Both the position numbers and the translations under genes were made by a program. The notes beneath the pieces are model-generated. The model was not told the DNA's origin, made no database searches, and saw only the letters and a list, made by a program, of their open reading frames with translations. 47,024 bases of DNA from an uncultured Spirochaetales bacterium (GTDB lineage: Bacteria; Spirochaetota; Spirochaetia; Sphaerochaetales; Sphaerochaetaceae). Each line of letters begins with the position of its first letter. The stretch's first letter is position 1. Of the stretch, positions 33,673 through 41,083 are shown piece after piece. Location of the stretch: positions 1-47,024 of the forward strand of contig CASDXQ010000005.1 in assembly GCA_949285145.1 (NCBI GenBank), written 5' to 3'.

Positions 33673-34113
33673 TTATTTGAAATCGACATTTGTCAAAATC
33701 ATTCCGTTCTTTTTAATTGCAGAATATGGTTCAAGTACAATTTTCAGCTGCCTCTGATAATTGAGATCGATTTCAAACTCTTCAGGGAAATCGCCGCCTT
33801 TGAAAACATGAGTCTCAACAAGCACGTTATCCACATAAATCTCAAGAGTATTTTCCTTGTCAAGTGTTGCATCATCTGAAACACCGACCGTCATTGTCAC
33901 AGTCTTATACCTGTTTTTAAGGTTATAAAGCAAAGTAGCAGGTCTGCTGTTGGTCGCATATCCATCAGAATATTCATCTCCCACCATTGTCAGAACATTG
34001 GCCGGAGAAAGCTCATATGCACCTGTAACCTTATACGGATTCAGGCTCTCGGCAGACAACGCACAGAGTGTGGCAAGTGCAACCAGCGCAACCATAATCA
34101 ATTTCTTTTTCAT
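33673..34113 (-). CDS. Small secreted NPCBM-like protein (copy A)
   Basis: A 146-residue secreted protein. Signal peptide MKKKLIMVALVALATLCALS. It has a single beta-sandwich module reminiscent of NPCBM/CBM51 carbohydrate-binding domains: LLYNLKNRYKTVTMTVGVSDD, LEIYVDNVLVETHV, FPEEFEIDLNYQRQLKIVL and a closing NVDFK. It is a clear paralogue of 36789-37226 (shared YNLKN.Y, SDD, YVDN, FPEE.EI.LNY.RQLK, DFK). ATG at 34113 has GGAGGG upstream; an earlier in-frame start at 34140 is less likely. It follows the large LPP20/barrel gene. A glycan-binding role is inferred from the resemblance only. Confidence 0.75.
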   Translation of the reverse strand: MKKKLIMVALVALATLCALSAESLNPYKVTGAYELSPANVLTMVGDEYSDGYATNSRPATLLYNLKNRYKTVTMTVGVSDDATLDKENTLEIYVDNVLVETHVFKGGDFPEEFEIDLNYQRQLKIVLEPYSAIKKNGMILTNVDFK

Positions 34114-34125
34114 AAACCCTCCAAA

Positions 34126-34183
34126 GCGGATAATCCGCAATTTTCTTATTCATTTTATCTCATCTGACAGATGCAGATGAGAT
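34126..34183 (-). other. Two intergenic mRNA hairpins in the envelope operon
   Basis: A 10-bp perfect stem ATCTCATCTG (34157-34166) / CAGATGAGAT (34174-34183) lies 10 nt past the large gene's stop, without a U-tract. A second palindrome GCGGATAATCCGC (34126-34138) lies next to the ribosome site of the NPCBM-like gene. They may set mRNA stability or translation of the small gene relative to its neighbour. Confidence 0.45.
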
Positions 34184-34192
34184 ACAGCCTTT

Positions 34193-36469
34193 TCAGAAAG
34201 ACATTGAGAAACCGGCGGAAGCTCCGAAATAAAGCTCATTGTCCAGCCAGGCTGCATTTCCGGAAACTTTGATTCCAAATCCGCTTGAAGTGCCGTATAT
34301 GACACCGGCACTGCCAGCAGCACCAAAATAGAGCAGATTCGAGTCAAACTTGAAATCACCCTCCATATTGTACCGCATGCCGCCACCGGCAGAAACAGCA
34401 GCATATATATAAAGCGAATGAGAAACCGGATACATCAGGTTAAGAGATGGTCCGATATAGATATGGGAAGGAGATGCAAGGGCATTGCTTCCAATCGGTA
34501 TATCCACAAGAAAAGTTCCCTGGACACCGACTGAGAAGAAATTCACTTTCGGAATTATGCTGACCCACGCTCCAGTCCAGAATGAATCAAAGTCAGATGT
34601 TGTAAGCGCAGATACTTCAGCATCTATGATAAATCTCCTGTAAAGGTATCCGTCCTCAAGCTTCTTTGAGAACGAAGACTTTTCCTTTTTCTTTTCATCA
34701 GTGCGATTATCCTGAACAGCTTCAGCAGCAGATGCAGCATCATCCTGCCCTGATTTCCCAGAAAGCGCATTCTGAGCTGAAGATGCAGTATCCGCATTCT
34801 GTCCTGAGCCGGAATTTCTCGCATACTTGAACTGTGACATATCCAGAAGCTCATCATAAGTCACTGAAAAATCAGTCAGACTTGTACGAGAAGGATATGA
34901 AAGCGTATCGGTCTGGTCAATCGATGTTGAGAAGACTTCTTCCCCTGTATCGTTTCTGGTGATTGAGAAGCGGTGGAAGTTGACTTCATATGTAGATGAA
35001 TAGTCATTTGAAATCGTGAACTCAAACTCAACCGTATAGATTTCAGGGAACTCACGCATGATCTCAAACCAGTCATATGCATTATCCCTGTACATGGAAT
35101 ATGCGGAAATATCTCCCTGGGAAGGAACGCTTTCGCCAGTCCAGTTCTCATATGGAATCCTGAAATAGAGGGTAATGACTTCATTACCGATGGTGATCTC
35201 TGCGACACCGCTGAAAAGCTTTGCCGCTTCTGCATAGGAGTCAATATAGGTATTGACTTCCGGAGCGAAGGAATTAAGCGTGAACCGGCCTTTTCTGAGC
35301 TGGTCAACATAAGAGAGAGAATAATCCGTGAGAGCACTCATTCTGGCAAACGCTTCCTGATAGACTGCATTCGCCTGAGGTGCATACTGCCCTCTCAGAT
35401 TTTCTATCTCAGCTTCAAGAACCTGTTCTCTGTATCTTCTTGCGGAAACAGTCGGCTGACCGTTGATCATTTCGTTTGCCTCGTACGGCATGATCTCATA
35501 CTTGCGGCGCAGCTCACTTACTGCATCATCATATGCATTCTCTATATTCCTGAGCTGGCTGTTGACACTGTCCTTTATGGCCTGAAGCGTGGCCCTGTTG
35601 GCTTCAATATTGTTGATCAGCTGAGAATAGGACATATCTCCTGTTACGGCACTGACATTTGCCGCATCAAACTCTGCCTGGAGCTGGGAGATGGTGGCTG
35701 CCATAGACTGCTGGAATTCTTCTCTTCTCATTGAGTAATCCTGTTCAGCCAGCGCCTGCAGTTCTTCCTGCTGTTTTCTGTTCTCTTCCAGCTGAGCGAG
35801 AGCTTCTTTCAGTTCCTGTTCTCCCTGAATGGAAAGGATACCCATCTGAGCCTGCTGCTGCAGGTTTGTAACAGTAATACTTGTATTGCTGTTCTCAACA
35901 AGAAGCCTGCTCTGATATTCAGCCTCAATCACGGTTCTTGTTACGGGAAGCATCCTGGCGGCAGCACTGCTGGAAGGATTCAGCTGCAGAACGACGATCT
36001 GGTATATCTCATAGTCTCTCAAAGCTGAAATCAGGCGGAGATAAGTGTTTTTCTGACTGGCGAAATCACCATCAGAATCCAGGGAGGCATATAGCGAAGA
36101 GATTGTGCTGTAAAGATTGTTCAGCTGAGCCTCATAAAGAGGTGCCTGGGCTTCAGTAAGCGATGATGTTGCAAAATATCCGCCGTTCTGTCTTTCTGTC
36201 TCTTCCTGCACGCCCAGAAGATTGAATGATGAGGACTGGAGACTGTAAGAACCCAGAGATGAGCTGCTGGCACCATATCCGTCATCTTCCGCAGATGCAT
36301 AAGTAACTGACGAAATATTTATGGAGAATCTTGAGATGAGATCCGCCCTTGAGTTCTGAAGAGCTGCTTCTTCTGTCTCACCCCAGCCTGTACCAGTGAC
36401 AGTTCCGGCACAAAGAGGTATCAAAGATGCAGCAAACAGCAGAAAAACGGCAAGTACTGCTTTTTTCAT
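34193..36469 (-). CDS. LPP20-like / coiled-coil / C-terminal barrel-like envelope protein (paralogue 2)
   Basis: A 758-residue exported protein. Signal peptide MKKAVLAVFLLFAASLIPLCA. LPP20-like domain (TGTGWGETEEAALQNSRADLISRFSINISS). A long coiled-coil region at about 195-380 (LKEALAQLEENRKQQEELQ and later Glu/Gln-rich helices). A beta domain at about 395-545 (EITIGNEVITLYFRIPYENWTG, FEFTISNDYSSTYEVNFHRF). An Ala/Ser/Asp/Lys linker. Then a barrel-like C-terminus of about 170 residues ending YFGASAGFSMSF, a terminal Phe like an outer-membrane assembly signal. ATG at 36469 has AAGGGG upstream. It heads the operon with NPCBM-like copy A and a lipoprotein. Function unknown; the layout suggests a periplasm-spanning protein anchored in the outer membrane. 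Confidence 0.75.
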   Translation of the reverse strand: MKKAVLAVFLLFAASLIPLCAGTVTGTGWGETEEAALQNSRADLISRFSINISSVTYASAEDDGYGASSSSLGSYSLQSSSFNLLGVQEETERQNGGYFATSSLTEAQAPLYEAQLNNLYSTISSLYASLDSDGDFASQKNTYLRLISALRDYEIYQIVVLQLNPSSSAAARMLPVTRTVIEAEYQSRLLVENSNTSITVTNLQQQAQMGILSIQGEQELKEALAQLEENRKQQEELQALAEQDYSMRREEFQQSMAATISQLQAEFDAANVSAVTGDMSYSQLINNIEANRATLQAIKDSVNSQLRNIENAYDDAVSELRRKYEIMPYEANEMINGQPTVSARRYREQVLEAEIENLRGQYAPQANAVYQEAFARMSALTDYSLSYVDQLRKGRFTLNSFAPEVNTYIDSYAEAAKLFSGVAEITIGNEVITLYFRIPYENWTGESVPSQGDISAYSMYRDNAYDWFEIMREFPEIYTVEFEFTISNDYSSTYEVNFHRFSITRNDTGEEVFSTSIDQTDTLSYPSRTSLTDFSVTYDELLDMSQFKYARNSGSGQNADTASSAQNALSGKSGQDDAASAAEAVQDNRTDEKKKEKSSFSKKLEDGYLYRRFIIDAEVSALTTSDFDSFWTGAWVSIIPKVNFFSVGVQGTFLVDIPIGSNALASPSHIYIGPSLNLMYPVSHSLYIYAAVSAGGGMRYNMEGDFKFDSNLLYFGAAGSAGVIYGTSSGFGIKVSGNAAWLDNELYFGASAGFSMSF

Positions 36470-36552
36470 TTTCGCACACACCCCTTACAGTAAAATCAGA
36501 AGGGATGATTTAAAAGAAACAAATCATTACCCTCTGTTTTTTTATTGACAGT

Positions 36553-36581
36553 ATTCTAACAGCAAGAGTATTGAAAATCAA
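36553..36581 (-). promoter_or_regulatory. Promoter of the LPP20/barrel paralogue 2 operon
   Basis: On the minus strand TTGATT (36581-36576), 17-nt spacer, TAGAAT (36558-36553). Hexamers and spacing are identical to those at 29739-29767, and the spacers are alike (both begin TTCA and contain TGCTG or CTGC before the -10). The leader is about 77 nt. Confidence 0.6.
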
Positions 36582-36724
36582 TCAATTCAAAATTCCGCTG
36601 AGAACAAACCATTCATTGCGTTTCTCAATACTGCATCAAGGATTCGTCCCAAGTTCTTTCCAGATATGTGCAGAATGAGACATATTCACCAATTTTGCAT
36701 ATATTTGCTTACTTATCAAAACAC

Positions 36725-36762
36725 AAAAAAGCTGCATCAAAAGCATTCACTTTCAAAGCAGC
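36725..36762 (-). terminator. Terminator after NPCBM-like copy B
   Basis: GCTGC (36731-36735) / GCAGC (36758-36762) with a partly paired inner loop (AAAG/CTTT), followed on the minus strand by six T. It is 27 nt past the stop at 36789. The interval 36582-36724 shows no gene. Confidence 0.65.
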
Positions 36763-36788
36763 CTTATGATTTTAAATCAATGAATCAC

Positions 36789-37226
36789 TCACTTGAAATC
36801 CATATCTGAAATTACGGCATGATCTCCGCCAACATAAAGCTTCAGCTGCCTGCCATAATTCAATGGAATTTCAATCTCCTCAGGAAAGCCTCCGCCGGCA
36901 ATACTGTATGAAGCTATTTTCTCGTTATCCACATAAAACTCAAATGTCAGCTTCTGTCCGATTCCCACATCATCAGACGGCGCAATTGTGCAGGAGAGAA
37001 CCCGGTAGTTGTTTTTCAGGTTATACAATTGTGTAAAACTGTTTCCTCCCCACCCTGTCCCTGCTTTGAATCCGTTATTACATGGCTCACCCATAATGTA
37101 AACAGGATTAGAGCTGTCGATTTTACCACAGTTTCCCTCTGTTCTGTACGGTGTAAGCTGCACGGCTCCCAGCACTTCCAAGAAAACAAACAGCCATAAT
37201 GCTGACACAAAAAACTTTTTTCTCAT
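36789..37226 (-). CDS. Small secreted NPCBM-like protein (copy B)
   Basis: A 145-residue secreted protein. Signal peptide MRKKFFVSALWLFVFLEVLG. The mature module is paralogous to 33673-34113: LYNLKNNYRVLSCTIAPSDD, FEFYVDNEKIASYSI, FPEEIEIPLNYGRQLKLYV, DMDFK. It carries three cysteines absent from copy A. It overlaps the large upstream gene by 4 bp (ATGA), so the two are translationally coupled. The glycan-binding function is inferred from NPCBM-like strands and is not certain. Confidence 0.75.
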   Translation of the reverse strand: MRKKFFVSALWLFVFLEVLGAVQLTPYRTEGNCGKIDSSNPVYIMGEPCNNGFKAGTGWGGNSFTQLYNLKNNYRVLSCTIAPSDDVGIGQKLTFEFYVDNEKIASYSIAGGGFPEEIEIPLNYGRQLKLYVGGDHAVISDMDFK

Positions 37227-39466
37227 CTATTTCCTCCTAAATTGTAAACAACGCCAGCTGCCAGCATCAGGCCGGAATAACATCCAGATTTTGCAAACTG
37301 AAGAGAAAATCTCATGTCTGTTTTTTCTCCAACAGGGTAATGCACGCTGACACCGAACGAACCATTGATATCAAAGAGAACCCTTCCGTCATAGGAGAAG
37401 AAAATGCCAGGACCGGCAGCGGCATTGAGGTACCAGTAGCACTGTCCATGTGTCATCAGCCATGATGCGGCAACTCCTATATATAAAGATGCTTCATTTC
37501 CAAAGAACACACCTTCAAGCAAACCGCCAGCCTTGAGCCGGGAATTGAGACTTGCAAGCAGAGAAAGCCTTACACCGAACCCTATTTCATCCCCGACGAT
37601 ACCCACTGCAATCTCCGCATCTCCTATAATCGACAGATCAGCAGTTTTCCTCTCTTGTTTTTCGATATGTTCCAGCACACCTGAGTTATCCATTCCAACA
37701 TTCTCACCTGGTGATGTTTTTATATCCGCAGGATTTTCATTGACTTCATTCTCATAAACACGTGTTTCGTAAATGAATTTTGCTTCTGTAACACCCATAT
37801 CGTCTGAATCTTCCGGTTCATTTCCAACCGCTCCGGAATTATTTTCCTCAGCTGACACAGTTCTGTTTTTATAAGGATCAAAAACGAAAAGAGAAGTATC
37901 CAGAAGGTCATCATATGTTACGGAAAAATCTGTAAGCTCTGTGCGTGATTCGTATCTGAGATCATCTGTCTGATCAATTTTCCATGAGAATACCTGTTCT
38001 CCGGTATCATTTCTTATGATTCTGAACTGCGAGAATCTGACTTCATAAGACGGACTGTAATCTGTTGAAACCGAAAAGTCGACTTCCAGAGTATAGATTG
38101 ATGGATAATCCTGAAGTATCTCCAGCCAGTAGCCGGCATCTGATTCATATGCAAGATACGCTTCATGATCACTCTCAGAAGGTATCTCAAATCCCGTCCA
38201 GCTCTCATATGGAATACGGAAATACAGTCTTATTGATTCATTGCCGATTGTTATATCTGCTATGCCGCTGTAAAGCCGTGCATTGTCGAAATACCCCTCA
38301 ATATATGCAGAGAGGCAAGAATCATTTGAAGAAGCGGTAAATGTACGGCTGCTCAGTTCATCAGCTAAGCCCAATGAATGTGTTGCAATATCAGACATCA
38401 TGTTGAAAGCTTCCAGATAAAACGAATTTGCCTGTTGCTGGAAATCTCTTCTTGTGCGTTCTGTTTCCTGTTGTACCTCCCTTGGAGAATTATATTCACT
38501 GCTGACAATTGAATTGATTTCATTCTGAAAAGATTCTTCTAGTGACCTGAGCCATTCATTGGCATTATCCCTTATAGCCTGAATTGTAGCTCTGTCAGCC
38601 TCAATTGAATTAATCAGATTCTCAAAACTGTTATCAGGCTCATCGCCTGATGTCATATCAGAAGATTCGGGAAAAATTTTTTCATTATCTGCTGTGTGTA
38701 CGTCATCTATTCCAAATTTCTCAAGCATCAGTGCCATATCATCTGCCGCAAGCCTTCTCATCTGTTCCTGCTGTTTCCTGATCTCTTCAAGACGATCCGA
38801 AGCTTCTGTAAGTATCTCATCATTGCCATGCAGGATTCCCATCTGTGCTTGTTTCGTAAGTGATGAGACAATAATTTCTGTTTCATTTTCTTCAAGCGTC
38901 AGACGCGACTGATACTCATTCTCTATAACAGCTCTTGTTACAGGAAGAACTCTTTTGCCTATATCACTGTCTGGAGAAAGCCTTAATACTACAATCTGAT
39001 ATATTTCGTATTCCCTGAGAGCTGATATCAACCTGGGATAAACATTTTTCTGAACATCAAAATCTCCAGAAGGATCGACATATGGTAAAAGCTCATTAAT
39101 TGTTGTGAAAAGATTATTCAGCTGTGCTTCATAAAGAGGAACCTGGGCTTCACTCAATGATGATGTAGCAGAAAATGATCCATCTTCATTCTGTACAGTA
39201 GTCTCGTTTGCACCCAGAAGTTTGAACGATGTTGTCTGAAGACTCATTGAAGAGAGATTTGCAGTGCTGTTTTCTCCATCATCTGAGACAGAAGACAGAA
39301 TAAGAGAAGAAATATTGACAGAGAACCGGGATGCAAGATCCGCCCTTGCATTGGACAATGCAACCTCAGGATCAGATCCGGATCCGGATCCTGTCACAAC
39401 GTCAGATGCATAAATGACAGAAATTGAGAATATGACAAGACTGAAAATAATTAAGGCTTTTCTCAA
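37223..39466 (-). CDS. LPP20-like / coiled-coil / C-terminal barrel-like envelope protein (paralogue 3)
   Basis: A 747-residue exported protein with the same plan as 34193-36469. Signal LRKALIIFSLVIFSISVIYA. LPP20-like domain (TGSGSGSDPEVALSNARADLASRFSVNISS). Coiled coil (ASDRLEEIRKQQEQMRRLA). Beta domain with the near-identical motif ADITIGNESIRLYFRIPYESWTG. Acidic linker, then a glycine-rich barrel-like end (AAGVVYNLGGNR) that lacks the terminal aromatic. TTG at 39466 is chosen because AGGAG lies 8 nt upstream; ATG at 39487 has no ribosome site. The spectrum of shared motifs (AQVPLYEAQLNNLFTTI, REYEIYQIVVLRL, QTDDLRYESRTELTDFSVTYDDLLD) shows tandem duplication with paralogue 2. Coupled to NPCBM-like copy B. 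Confidence 0.74.
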   Translation of the reverse strand: MRKALIIFSLVIFSISVIYASDVVTGSGSGSDPEVALSNARADLASRFSVNISSLILSSVSDDGENSTANLSSMSLQTTSFKLLGANETTVQNEDGSFSATSSLSEAQVPLYEAQLNNLFTTINELLPYVDPSGDFDVQKNVYPRLISALREYEIYQIVVLRLSPDSDIGKRVLPVTRAVIENEYQSRLTLEENETEIIVSSLTKQAQMGILHGNDEILTEASDRLEEIRKQQEQMRRLAADDMALMLEKFGIDDVHTADNEKIFPESSDMTSGDEPDNSFENLINSIEADRATIQAIRDNANEWLRSLEESFQNEINSIVSSEYNSPREVQQETERTRRDFQQQANSFYLEAFNMMSDIATHSLGLADELSSRTFTASSNDSCLSAYIEGYFDNARLYSGIADITIGNESIRLYFRIPYESWTGFEIPSESDHEAYLAYESDAGYWLEILQDYPSIYTLEVDFSVSTDYSPSYEVRFSQFRIIRNDTGEQVFSWKIDQTDDLRYESRTELTDFSVTYDDLLDTSLFVFDPYKNRTVSAEENNSGAVGNEPEDSDDMGVTEAKFIYETRVYENEVNENPADIKTSPGENVGMDNSGVLEHIEKQERKTADLSIIGDAEIAVGIVGDEIGFGVRLSLLASLNSRLKAGGLLEGVFFGNEASLYIGVAASWLMTHGQCYWYLNAAAGPGIFFSYDGRVLFDINGSFGVSVHYPVGEKTDMRFSLQFAKSGCYSGLMLAAGVVYNLGGNR

Positions 39467-39723
39467 TACATACGCTCCTGTTTCCATTTAAAAAGCATGG
39501 CAAGCTGAAAATAATAGTCCGTAACATAATAAGAACCCGGATTTATCTTAAACTCCCCTCTCTTTTGCAAAATGCACTCGGCTTCAAATCCGTTTTGATC
39601 ATAAATATAAGCTATTTTTTTTTCCACGCAAGATTTATCGCAATTTCTCTGCTTCATTTCCCTGCTTGCCCGTTTTCTCTGTTTCCTGCTCCGCATTACT
39701 GTCTGATAACGAAAGTCACACAT
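39463..39723 (-). pseudogene. Possible remnant of another barrel-type paralogue
   Basis: An open frame of up to 86 residues whose TGA overlaps the TTG start of paralogue 3 (TTGA). No ribosome site fits its ATG codons. The last about 45 residues (ECILQKRGEFKINPGSYYVT, then DYYFQLAMLFKW) look like two amphipathic beta-strands at the end of an outer-membrane barrel. Either a decayed C-terminus of a further paralogue or a chance frame. Confidence 0.25.
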
Positions 39724-40015
39724 GCACGTACAATCCGCACATGAAAAGCAAGCCTGAGGAAGCCGTTTCAGAAATTCTCTTCATCAGTTTCAGCCGGATG
39801 GAAGCAACGGGGCTCTCAGCTTAGAGATATTTTATTATAATTCTTTAATTTAAAACATTATATTTCATTTATTAGAGTTAATATGAACAATTTTGCTGTT
39901 TTCTGCTCTTATTTTAATATCAAACAGTTATGGGTATTTTTGTCTGATTTTAATCAAATGTTTAGATATCTTGAATATACTCTGCACGCCTTTCGCTTAT
40001 TATACTTTAATTACT
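39724..40015. other. AT-rich intergenic region upstream of the RND efflux operon
   Basis: No convincing gene. The right part (about 39830-40010) is strongly AT-rich. A -10-like TATACT (40001-40006) lies only 9 nt before the MFP ATG, and no clear -35 at 17 nt or ribosome site is visible. A promoter for the minus-strand envelope operon should also lie here, but I could not place it. Confidence 0.4.
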
Positions 40016-41083
40016 ATGAGTGAAAATAAGAAACCATTATGGAAACGCAGTATAAAATACATTGTTTTCATTATAATCATCAGCCTTGCAGTTGCAGGAC
40101 TCTGGATGTTCTTCTCCTCAAGAACAGCGGAAACATACACATCTCCGCTCAGGAATGTTGCAGTTTCTACTGCTGTCAGGAGGGACATAAGCGAAAGCGT
40201 GACCGCCTCTTCTTATATTGAATCCCGGAGCATGGTGCCCGTGGTTCCATTCGTGAGCGGAACAATAGAGAAGTACGGTATTGAAGCGGGAGACAGTGTC
40301 GAGAAAGGCGATGTCATAGCTGTCATAGACAAAAGCGCATATGAGCTTCAGGCCGCGCAGGCTCAGGCTGCACTGAGCGCCTATTCCAGCTCATACACAA
40401 GACTTCTTCAGCTGCAGAAATCAGGAGCTGTGTCACAGCAGGATATCGAGACAGTGAAAGCCCAGCTTGATGCAGCACAGGCACAGAACGATCTGGCGCA
40501 GCTTCAGCTGTCATATACTGAAGTCACCGCACCGGTTAGCGGCAGAATAATCATGGCTCCTTCCACTCAGGGCAGCATAGCAAGCAGCCAGTCTCCGCTT
40601 GCCGTCATCGCAGATACTGAGAATCTTGTCGTGAATGTGGAAATCAGTGAACGGTATTATCCGCTCATCAGCGCCGCCGGCGACAGCCTTGAAATAACAG
40701 TGTACAGCACTCAGGGCGGTGTCTCTTCCTCAGCTTCCCTTATATCAATCGCTCCGTACATAAACCCCGCAACGAAAACATTCACGCTGAAAGCCGGAAT
40801 AGATGATCCTTCCCTCTTCACAATAGGAATGTATGTGAAGGTCAATGTCGCATATGCATCACATGAGGATATGATGACACTGCCGCAGAGCGTGAGGAAA
40901 GCTGACGGATCACTCTATTATGTGGAAGACGGATATGCAAGATACATTGCGCCCTCAGATACGGTTGAGGATGATGAATATTTTGCAGTTCCCGCAGGAT
41001 ATGAGGACAAGCAGTTCATCATCGAGGGACAGAACTCCGTGCTTGACGGAGAGAAAGTGAATGTTGTGGAGAGTGAAAGGTGA
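40016..41083 (+). CDS. RND efflux membrane fusion protein (HlyD/AcrA type)
   Basis: A 355-residue periplasmic adaptor linking an RND pump to TolC. One N-terminal membrane anchor (IKYIVFIIIISLAVAGLWMF, about 12-31). A barrel-sandwich lipoyl half-motif VSGTIEKYGIEAGDSVEKGD and its return half VTAPVSGRIIMAP. A short alpha-hairpin rich in Ala/Gln (YELQAAQAQAALSAYSSSY...AQLDAAQAQNDLAQLQL). Then a beta-barrel domain (NLVVNVEISERYY). ATG at 40016 (MSENKKPLWKR) is chosen because it precedes the anchor properly, but it has no visible ribosome site. It overlaps the pump gene by 4 bp. Confidence 0.92.
   Translation: MSENKKPLWKRSIKYIVFIIIISLAVAGLWMFFSSRTAETYTSPLRNVAVSTAVRRDISESVTASSYIESRSMVPVVPFVSGTIEKYGIEAGDSVEKGDVIAVIDKSAYELQAAQAQAALSAYSSSYTRLLQLQKSGAVSQQDIETVKAQLDAAQAQNDLAQLQLSYTEVTAPVSGRIIMAPSTQGSIASSQSPLAVIADTENLVVNVEISERYYPLISAAGDSLEITVYSTQGGVSSSASLISIAPYINPATKTFTLKAGIDDPSLFTIGMYVKVNVAYASHEDMMTLPQSVRKADGSLYYVEDGYARYIAPSDTVEDDEYFAVPAGYEDKQFIIEGQNSVLDGEKVNVVESER

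Noticed and set aside
39369-39394. Repeated GATCCG units near the start of paralogue 3
   Set aside because: They simply encode the Gly-Ser-Asp run GSGSGSD of the LPP20-like domain; not a separate repeat element.
25199-39466. Reading the LPP20-type cluster as a flagellar ring locus (FlgO/FlgP/FlgT)
   Set aside because: No flagellar genes are in the window, and the large proteins carry coiled coils and barrel-like ends not found in Flg proteins; the flagellar link would be guesswork.
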